Of a stretch of DNA of 64,000 bases, positions 48,902-59,080 are shown piece after piece. Made by a program: the position numbers and the translations under genes. Below the pieces are notes generated by a model. It searched no databases and was not told the origin of the DNA. It was given only the letters and a program-made list of their open reading frames with translations. Location: the NCBI GenBank assembly GCA_036346275.1, contig CM070730.1, positions 2,232,309 to 2,296,308 of the forward strand, written 5' to 3'. This stretch comes from Otatea glauca. Taxonomy: Eukaryota > Streptophyta > Magnoliopsida > Poales > Poaceae. Every line of letters starts with the position of its first letter. The first letter of the stretch is position 1.

Positions 48902-49124
48902 AGTGTGTTTGTTACTTGTACCAAACGATACATGTATGAGATAGTATAAGAAAAAAAGTTATCCATGTGTTTGTTTGCTTGATTCCTTCCTAAACGGTGG
49001 GATATAAATTTAAGAAATATTTACTATAGATATTGAACCGTTATATTGATCTAAAAATAATAGAACCAAATAGTATATGATCATCCCATCTTATTTAATC
49101 TTATCTCATCAATCAAACACACTC
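48902..49124. mobile_element. Tourist-like MITE, copy 2 of the family
   Basis: Ends AGTGTGTTTGTT and AATCAAACACACTC with TTA/TAA flanks (48899-48901, 49125-49127). Body homologous to 38959-39189. Confidence 0.7.
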
Positions 49125-49476
49125 TAAAGCAATGGGTTTTTCGCTGTCCGCTGCTGTCGTTTCGGAGCAAGACGAGCCAGAGAGAAGAGGAGGAGATTTT
49201 GTGATGGATCGTGCGCTTGGGTTGTCCTGTTGCAAAGGATCCAGCTTAATTGCAGGCGAGGGGAGACCATCATCAGGAGGGGAGGGGAAATTACGCGCCA
49301 TGCTGCGGTGCCCTGCCGGTGTCTTTATCGCTACCGTGCTCTGCCCCTGCATGGACCATTCTATGCACAAGCTATATATATATATACACATATATACACA
49401 ATATATATATATATATATATTGGAGGAGGCGCATGCGTGCTACAAATAATGGTGGGGCTCACTCTAGCTAGCTAGC

Positions 49477-49643
49477 CAGGGGCGGATCCGAGTATACTGG
49501 CCGGGGTCATGTCATGCCGACGATCTTATACATAATCTACCTAGTATATTATATATACAAAATATTATTCTATAAACTCAAGTAAGATTAGCGTGTGATG
49601 ATCTCAATAACTTCGGTAACTTATTTTTCTAGATCCACGCCTG
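49477..49643. mobile_element. Small hAT-type MITE, 167 bp
   Basis: Ends CAGGGGCGGATCC and GGATC-like ...CACGCCTG form inverted repeats, with a perfect 8-bp flank TAGCTAGC at 49469-49476 and 49644-49651. The flank is a locally common TAGC repeat, so part of the match could be chance. Confidence 0.7.
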
Positions 49644-49651
49644 TAGCTAGC

Positions 49652-50976
49652 AAAGGTCGATCCACTTTTGTAGCTACAATTAGCTTGCACATCGTATCCG
49701 GTGCTAGCTCATGCGTTCCATGTGACTAATGATCTGCTCATGCATCTCTTTCCTGCGGCCGTCTCCGTCCTAACCGCGAAAATTAACTTCATGTCACCGA
49801 GGCAACATATGCATCGTACGTACGTACGTACGTAGATCTACGGGCCGGGCTGCATGTCTGGGTGCCAATTGGCTTCCAGTACTAGCTATAGCTAGAGCAT
49901 CTTTATGCATGCATGGTGTATGTTGCATAATAAGATCGACCATGAGCTACGACTTGCGGTAGACCAGAAGACATGCATATGCATGGCCCACACTCGTTGG
50001 CTTGTGGTGTGGACGATGATCTCACAAATCACAATGAAACTAGACCAAACAGGATTTAGTTAAGCACCTTAATTTGGCACGAGACAGGTCTTGTGGTATT
50101 TGTTTTTCATCATGCGATGTCTTTAAATCATCAAACATATATATACTGTTGGTAAAGGTAGCATAGATCGGGAATAACCATATTGTGGCTTTACTGAAAG
50201 GTGGACCATAGCTTGCAGTACATCCAGCAGTGCAAAAGCACTTTTTAATGTACAAATAGTCAAAGATGAGTAGATGATCTTTTCCGAGAATTTACAACTT
50301 TTTCAAAAAAGATAAGCTTGGACTAGGATCTTGCTAGCTGCCAAATAGATAGAGGAAAAAAAAAACAAAAGTAAAACGCGTAAAAGAAAAAAAATGTCTT
50401 CTATCTTTCTTAAAAGCTAGAGGTCATATATATATATATAGTACGTCACTAGTTAAGAGTCAAACAGTGGTCTTTAGCTATAGTATGATGGGACATTTGA
50501 TTATTTCTATATCTAAGTTGATGTAATTGATGATTTGCTACCCTATGTGTTACTGATAGGTGGCCACAGAGTCTAAATATAAGTGAGACAAGGACGTAGT
50601 AAATCATCAATTAACATCAACTTTGTGGTAAATAATCAATTATTTCTAGTACGACAGAGGAGAGACCATGAGGACAAGGTGAAATTTACATGTTTTTTCA
50701 CTAGTCCAATAGTTGTTTTGCAAGGGACGGACCGGTGTACAAAATTAAAGGGGGTCTTCTCTTATTTGGAGAACGATTGATGCTGATCTGTCGTAGATTT
50801 GTAGCACCTGTTTGGTCCCCCTCTTGAATTAATCATCCACCAAAACTCAATTTCCGTGCAGTGATAAGAGGGACCATTAGTGAGGACGCAAATCCATCTG
50901 CTATATATCTGTACGAACGAAGCTTTCGATCTAACGAAACATCACAAAATAAAGTTTGTGTTCGCATTTGACTATG
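49652..50976. other. Intergenic DNA, no gene seen
   Basis: Holds a CGTA microsatellite (49815-49834) and AT-rich sequence. No coding signal. Confidence 0.45.
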
Positions 50977-51200
50977 TATCACTACTACGTAAAAGCTTAT
51001 TACAACGTTTCAGAAACCTCATCACTGATGATTTTGTGAACCGTCTGTAAACATGTGTCAGTGATAAGAAAGCACATCACAGACGGTTTCCGAACCGTCA
51101 GTAAAAACAGTTATCAGAGACGGTTTTTAATTATAACCGTATGTGATAAGAGATTATCACAGACAGTTTTTAAATAGAATCGTCTGTGATATGTTTTTTC

Positions 51201-51826
51201 CCCTAACTCTCTTGGCAGAACTTCCATGATTAGTATATGTTGTTCGAAATTTTCTTCTCTTAGATATTTCTGCAACGACATTTATAAGACACAATCAGTT
51301 ATAGATTTTGCAATTAAATATCAAAACATCCTAGATGCATCGAGGCAACAACTTGTTTGATGAGGAGAGTCTTAAAATATGAACATTTATAGCACTTTCA
51401 TCACCTTCTTATTCTAATATTGATGGATTCAACGCGATATCCAATTCCAACAACAGTTCGTCCTGAAAGTTCATGCTCTGATTTATTTTAGGATGAACTG
51501 TTGATAGAATTGGATTTTGCGTTGGAATCCATCAATATTAGAATAAGAAGGTGATGAAAGTGCTACAAATGTTCATATTTTAAGACCCCTCCTCATCAGA
51601 CAAGCTGTTGCCTCAATGCATATAAGATGTTTTGGTATTCAATTGTAAAATATATAATTGGTTGTGTCTTATAAATGTCGTTGCAGAAAGCATCTAGGAT
51701 GTTTTGATATTCAATTGTAAAATCTATAATTGATTGTGTCTTCTAAATGTCGTTGCAGAAATATCTAAAGTGAAAAAAATTCGAACACATATACTAATCA
51801 TGAAATTTCTTCCAAGAGAGGTAGGG
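51201..51826. repeat. Long inverted repeat inside the CACTA element
   Basis: Left arm 51201-51465 pairs with right arm about 51489-51826 around a loop of roughly 23 bases. The outer ends pair CTCTCTTGGCAGAA with TTCTTCCAAGAGAG; inner ends pair GGATTC-rich blocks with ATCCATCAATATTAGAATAA. The right arm carries an extra 72-bp tandem copy (51626 and 51698 starts). A transcript would fold into a hairpin with an arm of about 265 bp. Confidence 0.85.
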
Positions 51827-51994
51827 AAAAAAAATATTATTTCATAGTTCAATACAAGACCATACCACAAATATGATAACGAAATATTTCATAGTTCAAG
51901 TGACAAGACATTAACAAAATATGATATATACTATAAATATCAACAAGTTTACATTGAGAAACCACATTATTTCATAGTTCAAGACAAGAAAATC

Positions 51995-52460
51995 TTAGGA
52001 CTTTTTCATGTCTTCCATCATATGTGCTATAGCTTTCGCAATAGAGGCTTCTCGGTTCTCTCTGAAGTTCCACAACTTCAGTACAGTGTCGATTTATTTG
52101 ATACCAATAACCGATTGATCTTCAGTCATATCTCTTAATCCATACAAATTAAAAGCGATCGTGTTGTTGTGGAAAAAGGATATGTTGGTATATTATCAGT
52201 AACCACATCGAATTCAGTACTAGAAACCTTTATATTACCTCTATAAGTTCAGTTTTGGCTTCTTCCAGCTCTGCATTCGCCCTACGGTCATACTAATGAG
52301 TGCCGTGTTAAGGGATTCAATATCTTGCAATTTGTTATCTATGACTTTCAGTTCTTATTTCATCTCATAAATCTTTTCAGCTAACTTAGACTTGCCCTTA
52401 AGTTGTTCGATCTCCACCTCAAGTTTTTGTTTAGCTTCTAACAGCTTTTCCATATCGTCT
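51995..52460 (-). pseudogene. Captured fragment resembling an IDN2/FDM (XH-domain) gene
   Basis: On the minus strand an exon after a TAG acceptor reads DDMEKLLEAKQKLEVEIEQL then a K-rich coiled coil (52460-52330). After an internal stop and a frame slip it continues ANAELEEAKTELI (about 52280-52240), and further down a GLRDM...IGIK segment (about 52145-52095) and LWNFRENREASIAKAIAH ... MKKS-stop (52080-51995). The order coiled coil, XH start, XH end matches plant IDN2/FDM proteins, which bind double-stranded RNA in RNA-directed DNA methylation. The middle of XH is missing, so this is a dead fragment. The match is from memory of the family. Confidence 0.55.
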
Positions 52461-53123
52461 ATTTTACCAAACAAGAAAAATTATAAAAGTGCATAATGTA
52501 TAACATCCATACATGAATTAGAATATACAACACCATAGCCTCACATGATGTGCTTGATGCTTCACAATCACAAGTTGATAACAAAATCTCACAACTGTTT
52601 AGGAGATATGTTGAAGATAGTGAACATATCATGAATGTGCGTATGTAGTTACTAGGAACCTAACCCTCTACGTTGGAGCAATTCTATTGTATTGCTTCAT
52701 TATGAACAGATGATCATGCTTTATCAATGATTCTAATAAAACACTCATTTTGGCTGTCTATTTATGGCTTCTTCTATTGCATATAAATTGTTGGGACATA
52801 TATATTACATGATAAATACTAGCATGAGGTTTGTAAGTCCTGCATTTTGTTATGGTGGAAACTAATATGATCTAGTCAACCTCTATCTTCTAACTTTGCT
52901 TTCTTGTCTTTCTTTGAGTTTATTATAACTATAGCAACTGACTATATTTTCAATTGCTATTGTGTTTGCAACATGATATTTATAATATGCAACATAATTA
53001 GAATCCATATATTCAAGAGCAAGTGTAGTAATTGACATTGGTTTACAATCACAAGCATGCTCTAGGTACATATCGATGCTTCACAATCACAACCATTGAT
53101 CTATTAGCACAAGGACACAGGGT

Positions 53124-53345
53124 ACTCACCGAGGAGTAGCCGACGGGGAGGAGGATGCTTGCGGCTGGGTTGGTCTTCGTCGCCTCCACAGCCTCAGGCT
53201 CGAGGGCGACCGATGCGTGTAGCCGCCGGTGAGGGGAGGTCAGGGGGGGGGGGATGCCGGCCGGGGATGCGTCGAGGCCGGGAGCGTTGGCGAGGTCGGG
53301 GGGAGTCGCTGCGGCGGGGGACGAAGCGTCGGCTACGGTTTTGAG
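53124..53345 (-). pseudogene. GC-rich captured first exon in the CACTA element
   Basis: A GC-rich island in otherwise AT-rich DNA. On the minus strand it ends in TCG|GTGAGT (donor at 53129-53124), like a first exon read into the element. It might belong with the XH-like exons downstream on the same strand; no protein is recognised. Confidence 0.35.
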
Positions 53346-53732
53346 CGCTAGAGTTGGTAACTAAACGATCTGTGCGAAAGACCTAGTTATATACTAAGAG
53401 AGTGTTATCACAGACGGTTGTATTAAAGAACCGTCTGTAATAAGCCAATATCACAGACGGTTCTATCTAAGAATCATCTGTGATATTGGCTTATTACAGA
53501 TGGTTCTTAGCCCATCATGTAGCTTCTGATGGCCGTGGTGCAAAACCGTTTGTGATTAGCCTTAATACATACAGTTTGCAAAAACCGTCTGTGATGAAGT
53601 GTCTTATATAGGCTTTTATGTAGTAGTGTATGTGAGTTCTCCACCCTCTTGCTTGATGGCCTTCTATAGACATGCACGCATGTGTTGTTTGCCTATGACA
53701 AGTTATTTTAATTTTGTTGAGCGAAATACATT

Positions 53733-53943
53733 TTTTTAAAAAATTGGCCAGAGCACTGACATTCATTAAAGAAGAAGAAGAATAATAGCCGGACTATAAA
53801 CGCACACCCACCTACCCACACACGCACATCCCATACACACCGCACCTGCACCCTGTCCTCGCGAGCACGCGGCTCGAACCCGGGTGGGCAAGACGCACAC
53901 CAACGTATTTTTGCCAACTGAGCTGAGCTCAGTCCTTTTGATC
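53733..53943 (-). mobile_element. tRNA-derived SINE (Au-like), 211 bp
   Basis: Minus strand starts near 53943 with an A box region GAGCTCAGCTCAGTTGGCA and B box GGGTTCGAGCC (53871-53881), then a GT-rich body and a TTCTTCTTCTTC / T-A tail. A perfect 12-bp target duplication GCGAAATACATT lies at 53721-53732 and 53944-53955. Confidence 0.88.
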
Positions 53944-54060
53944 GCGAAATACATTCTGAGACTTCAGAAGATCTAACACCCAATCCTCTTATGACTACTC
54001 AATATATGCAAACATTCTTTTTTGGAAGGGTGCAGTTGGTCATCATACACCCACCTAATA

Positions 54061-54620
54061 TCTCTACTACTTCTAATTTGGAGTTGGTGACGGTCCGTTC
54101 TCCACCCCCAACCCACCTCTACAAAAACAACCACCGCAGAAAAAACAGACCGACCCAAAAAAAACAATGCTTCTTTTTCGCTTCGTCCGACCACCTCTTC
54201 CTCCTCACGCCACCCGCGACAAAATAGATTTGATAGAGATGGGCGCCGCCGCCGTGGCCTTGCTCGCCGCTGCATGCCTCTTTGATCTCTCATGCTGCGC
54301 GTGGGCTCCTCGAGGTTACCGCCGCGGCGGAGGAGGAGAAGGCGGGGACGCGGAGGAGGAGGACCAATAGCAGTCCAACTTCTTAGATCGGACTTCCCGA
54401 CATCTGGGACCCGTCCCCGCACTCCGCGGTGCGGCTGCCTCCTCTACGAGGCACCGAAGGTGAGTGGAGCTTGCGGGCTTGCTATTCTTTGGTTAACTTT
54501 TGTGCTTTTGTAATTGGGAGAAATAGATGTTTGATCTTGTAGCAAAATTTTCGTTATTGCTTAACCTTTATGTTTCATTAACAATTTACTTTTCATAGCA
54601 ACGCATGGGCACTGAACTAG
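54061..54620 (+). mobile_element. Helitron, 560 bp, with exon-like cargo
   Basis: Starts TCTCTACTACTTCTAA after an A and ends GCAACGCATGGGCACTGAACTAG before a T, the usual Helitron termini and A/T target; no duplication is expected. A weak CAT/ATG stem lies before the end. Inside, 54240-54460 is GC-rich and ends AAG|GTGAGT, like a captured exon; no family is recognised. Confidence 0.75.
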
Positions 54621-54621
54621 T

Positions 54622-55729
54622 ATGGTTATATATTAAATTCGAACCGTAACCATTAGCCACAAGATAGGAGTATATCATGCCGGTTGGACTTAGCTAGCGA
54701 CTCAATGCAAACTTAATCACTGGGTTTTTTTTAAGGAGGCTATGGAAGAGAGATCATCTGGTTGGGGTCAAGTCATGAAAATTTTCTCTTTGTGGTACAA
54801 ATTTATGTACCAATAACATGCACACCTAGCATTAAGGAGGCAAAGCCGCCCCCATCTCCATCTGTCACTGCTTACATGGGACCAAGTTAAAATTGCAAAT
54901 GACTTTCACGAGCGAAATGACAAGAAAAAAAATGAGATGTAAGGGTTTCCCCTTTTCTAGGGCTCTTTTATAACTTCCCGTTAATAATAATACACAAACA
55001 GCACTTGGTGTGACGACATTGATATATATCTACTTTCGGTTGGTTTCCATCACATTTGAGTCCCGTTTGCCGTCCATTCCTCCACGACCCCCCTGAGAAT
55101 CCAAAACGTGCTTGATTGGCATCATTTTTCTAGATATATATGGATATAACATGTATGCACTATGCCAAAAATATACATACTCCATCAACTTAATTATTAG
55201 TCAAACAAAGCAGCTACATGACTATGAGATCAATCAAGTCGATCACTTCGCCATGGCCCTTTCAAGCACACATAGATTGAGTGCGAAATTTGTGTACGGC
55301 TCGATCAATCATGGATGGATGCGTCTCCTGTTCCCACACACGCATGAGCAATATAGCTAGCAATATATAGCAGAGCAAACATTACATAAAGCGTGAGAGA
55401 AAATTAAGCTTGTTGATTAATTGGAGCAGCATCAAGATGTAAAGGCTAGCTTAGACAACTATACTCGGTACTGTGAAGCGTGCTTCTTGACAACTACGTA
55501 CACAGTAGCTAGCTGTAGTGGTATGCATGCTGTAGTAGACTGTGGATCTGAACAGAAGATAAAAGCTTCGATATATATGCATTGTTCCTATTTGAAGGGC
55601 ACACCCACCTCGCGAAGGACTGTTCAAGTCCAGAAACACCGCTGGAAAGCTGTTCTTGGATGCCCCCGATGGTTCACGAAATAGGTGGTTACATGTTGGC
55701 AATTCATATGCCTCCTTGGATAAAAGCAC
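54622..55729. other. Intergenic DNA, no gene seen
   Basis: AT-rich, short ORFs only. Confidence 0.4.
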
Positions 55730-56001
55730 GTACAGTAATATAGACGGTGGTTGTTTATAATACATCTCTATATTATGTATAAACAGAACTATAAAAACAA
55801 CTCATATAATTAACTGTTTATATAACTGTCTATAACGATCTCTCATACAATTAATAGATTGTCTATACGATGCTATATACATTATAAAACTAACTATAAA
55901 GACAGTTTGTTAAATAGTAGACAATATCTTACTCTCGTATCCATATCATCTAAAGTCTTACTTGAAATACTCTTATAGACAACTGATATATATTATTGTA
56001 C
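55730..56001. mobile_element. MITE with GTACARTAATATA ends
   Basis: Left GTACAGTAATATAGACGG and right end (inverse GTACAATAATATATATC) pair over about 30 bp including GTTGTYTATAA. The interior (TCATACAATTAATAGATT, AAATAGTAGA) is shared with 57750-57975. Confidence 0.55.
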
Positions 56002-56810
56002 ATGTCCTAACACATATTTCGATGCTTTTTTATGATTCCAGCTGTCAATATCTAAATTGTTATACTCTTGAGCTTGTGGGAAGATGGTAACTAACTATAC
56101 ACGTAGCATGAAACCTGTCCAGCGAGACCACGACCAATGGCGGACAGTTCCTAAAGAACTCTGCCCTCCGTTACATATATTGATCCTTTGGTTTACTAGT
56201 CTAATCTATCGAGATGTCATATTACGCTCATATAATACTCCTTCCGTAAAGTAAAATAATGAAGACCACGGTACAACGCAACGGTTATCAAACAATCTAG
56301 AACAGAAAAGCATTGTCGAGGCCCCACAACGATATTCTAATTTCTAAAGTCCTCAGTGTGGGTCCCACCCAGCAGGGAGAGCAGGCGCAGTAGGAGGCGT
56401 GCTGCGTGCATCGGAAGCGGCAGACGTGGCAGTGTCAGCGCGGGGCCCGGCTCTCATTCCCACGCCATTAATCTCTCTGAGCTGGGACAACAACAGCTAG
56501 CACGCTACCCACTTTCCGATGGGACCATGATCTTTCCGGGCCGACATGTCATTGAGTGTTACGTGAGAAAGCTAGTGCGCGAAGCCTGCGCTCAAGACAA
56601 AACTGGGCGCTGCTGTCCGATGGGCAGGACGGAATGGTATCTTTGTCACCATCTCAGGCCACTGCAACGTTGGCCCGCTTTTGTCTCAGGACCATATGTC
56701 AGTGAGTGAGTACTCGGCTCAGTTCCTAACATGCTATGCTATCAATATACTACCTCCATTAAACTTGGAAGACTTCCCGGCCTCCTGTGCGTTTGAGCCG
56801 GGAGTGCTCC
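56002..56810. other. Intergenic DNA, no gene seen
   Basis: A 117-codon plus-strand ORF at 56356-56709 has no recognised motif and no splice context, so it is not called. Confidence 0.35.
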
Positions 56811-56829
56811 GGCTCGAGCCAAGCCGGGA

Positions 56830-57180
56830 ATTTTTTTTTGCGTTCGGTTTCTTTTTCGTTAAAAAAATTACGGATGGGTTCTTTTCAGAGAAAAAAATAC
56901 TGATAGATCCTTTTTGGAAAAGAAAAAACAATATTGCGCTTATGTCCTTTATGCGTTTTTAAACGTTGCGTTGAGGTCCTTTTTCGGAAAAAAGAAATTA
57001 CGTTTAAGTCCTTTTTTGGAAAGAAAAAATACGATTGAGACCTTTTTTTTTGAAAGAAAAAGCAAGTTGCGCTTAGGTCCTTTATGCATTTTAGATCATC
57101 GCGTTTAGGTCCTTTTTCGGGAAAAAAATTCGTTTTTCTCCTCTTGCAGGAAAAAAGGGAAATGCGTTTATGTCCTTTTT
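56830..57180 (+). repeat. Degenerate GGTCCTTTTTCGGAAAAAA repeats
   Basis: About seven units of 35-55 bp, each with GCGTTTAGGTCCTTTTT then a G and an A-run. Each unit can fold into a small T/A hairpin. Probably part of the Helitron that ends at 57378. Confidence 0.65.
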
Positions 57181-57211
57181 GCCGTTTTTACGTGCGTAGC
57201 AGCAGTCGCGG

Positions 57212-57378
57212 CGTGGCGCGCCACGGTGGCTCATTTACTGTTTTTTTTCGAAAAGGACCTTTCGGTTTAGCGAAATCACAGATTTTTTGTGAGAGGACGC
57301 CGAATATTGCGCGTTTTCACGATTTGCTCGCGTGGGGAGCAACGTTCGCGGCGTGGTACGCCGCGGTTGCTTATCTAG
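57212..57378 (+). mobile_element. Helitron 3' end with perfect hairpin, plus a duplicated end
   Basis: The stem CGCGGCGT (57347-57354) pairs with ACGCCGCG (57358-57365), and CTAG (57375-57378) before T follows nine bases later, a textbook Helitron terminus. A related 14-bp palindrome CGTGGCGCGCCACG at 57212-57225 with a similar following sequence looks like a second, decayed copy of the end. The 5' end was not located. Confidence 0.65.
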
Positions 57379-57611
57379 TAACACATTATTCTTGTGAGGC
57401 ACCGTAGCCAACCGACCTCTCCGCCACGTGACTATTCAGAAATTATAGTAAACATAAGTGGTGATTGCTACGGTACTTTAAAAAACAACTAAAAAAGTAT
57501 TTTTTTTACATATTAAAAACTTTTTTAGAGGTTTTTTGTTTCTTTTTTGAAGGTATCCTAAAAAATATTTCTTCTCTATGTTAAAATCTCTGCCTATCTC
57601 AGTAATTCTTT

Positions 57612-57648
57612 CCGCACACAGCAACGTGCGGGTCTGTTGCGCATCTAG
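57612..57648 (+). mobile_element. Another Helitron 3' end
   Basis: The stem CCGCAC (57612-57617) pairs with GTGCGG (57626-57631), followed 13 bases later by CTAG (57645-57648) and T. The start is unknown; it could lie anywhere upstream, with the 57378 element nested inside. Confidence 0.55.
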
Positions 57649-57749
57649 TATCCAAAATTCTTCATGCTTCCTTACCTTTTTTTTCTTTATTTCGGTTGGT
57701 TGCAGAGTTGAGTAGCTGGCCCATACTAATGCTAAGCTACGCTTGGAAG

Positions 57750-57975
57750 TTGTCTGTAATACATCTTCATGTTATCTGTAGGTACGACTAAAGATAACTC
57801 ATACAATATATCATCTACATAATTGTCTGTAATGATTTATCATACAATTAATAGATTATCTATATAATGGTACATATAATATAAAAACGTCTATAAATAA
57901 TATAAATACATCTATAATATCACCTATTAAATAGTAGATAAAATCTTTATCTCTTCTCTGTATTATCTAAAATGC
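57750..57975. repeat. Second copy of the 55730-56001 MITE family
   Basis: Shares ordered blocks TTGTCTGTAATACATC, ACTCATACAAT, TCATACAATTAATAGATTATCTATA and AAATAGTAGATAA with the first copy. Ends are decayed. Confidence 0.5.
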
Positions 57976-59080
57976 TACGTTACGTGATCTCAAGGACAAC
58001 TCACATGTTTCATCGGGCATGTCCTTACACTGTTGATACGCCACTGTACAGCTTACCCCAGCCGTTGTGTCCCTCAAAGACAGGTCAATACACTGTTGCT
58101 GCGCCACTGTATAGGCTTACCCTAGCCATTGTGTCCTACGAAGGAAAGGTCAAAAAGTGACTGGTCGCTTGTCGTATCCTTGCTTTACATGCACACGCAT
58201 GAATGATGCTAGAGATTGTTGAACAAGGTAGACAGATACCTATGTCCCGCTTTGATTGCTGGATGAGAAGGTGAGTGAGACACCATCATAGAATTTCTCT
58301 CAAGAGAAATCATTGGATTAGTCTATCTTGTATTGCGTGTCCGTGCTTGCTGATGCTACATCTTTGATTTTATGGTTGGGATTTAAGTCCCGTGATATGG
58401 CAGAAAAATACACTATCACACAAAAGAAAACCACACACAATTAAAAACAGTCAACAGACATAGTTTAGAATCATATGTGAAAAAGAGTCATTGATGATTA
58501 GTGGTTATCACGGACGGTTATTGTCAGGACCAGAATATGTAAATCCGGACTCTCTGTGTATATCGTACTAGTCTAGGATCACGTTAGTGCAGACACACTC
58601 AACATAGATGAATACCACAATCATACACAGCGAAAATATAATAAAAGACTTCATATATTAATTAGTAACCGGTTGACTGACCTTATGGTCGACCTTACAT
58701 GAATATGCCACACAGGGATAAACTAAGAATAATGAATTAAATTGCTGCGGAATGAAAACGTAAATAAATCCTTCAGTATACCACAAAAAATTGACAAGGC
58801 TCGCACCCTAAACATTCGTCTCTTCTAGATACTCCTCCAAAATTAGTGTAGACTCCTCCTCAATTGGTGATGTTGTTGTTGGCAAGGGAGAGTATATAAA
58901 GCACTCAATAAGTTGTGCACATAATGTAAGTCTAACATACAATATGCATAGCTTGATCCAAGGGAATGGCTAACATGACTATTTTGCAATAAAGCAGCAT
59001 TTATAAAAGAATACAAGAACTAAATTGAAATGGCAGTAAAACAAATAACAATAAGTAATAAAGTTCAGCATTTCTCAAGT
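57976..59080. other. Intergenic or decayed element DNA
   Basis: 58410-58525 holds CACTATCACACAAAAG and TATCACGGACGGTTA, a possible CACTA remnant. TGTCAGGACC at 58525 could begin an LTR-type repeat running to 59080, into which the long LTR below is inserted. Neither is certain. Confidence 0.35.

Larger units (their letters stand above)
50980..53628. mobile_element. Non-autonomous CACTA transposon, 2.65 kb
   Basis: Termini CACTACTACGTAAAAGC and GCTTTTATGTAGTAGTG are inverted repeats with one mismatch, flanked by a perfect 3-bp duplication TAT (50977-50979, 53629-53631). Both subterminal regions (51025-51200, 53400-53600) carry many direct and inverted copies of TCACAGACGGTT, as expected for En/Spm transposase binding. 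No transposase is encoded; instead the interior holds a large inverted repeat and gene fragments (separate entries). Confidence 0.92.
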
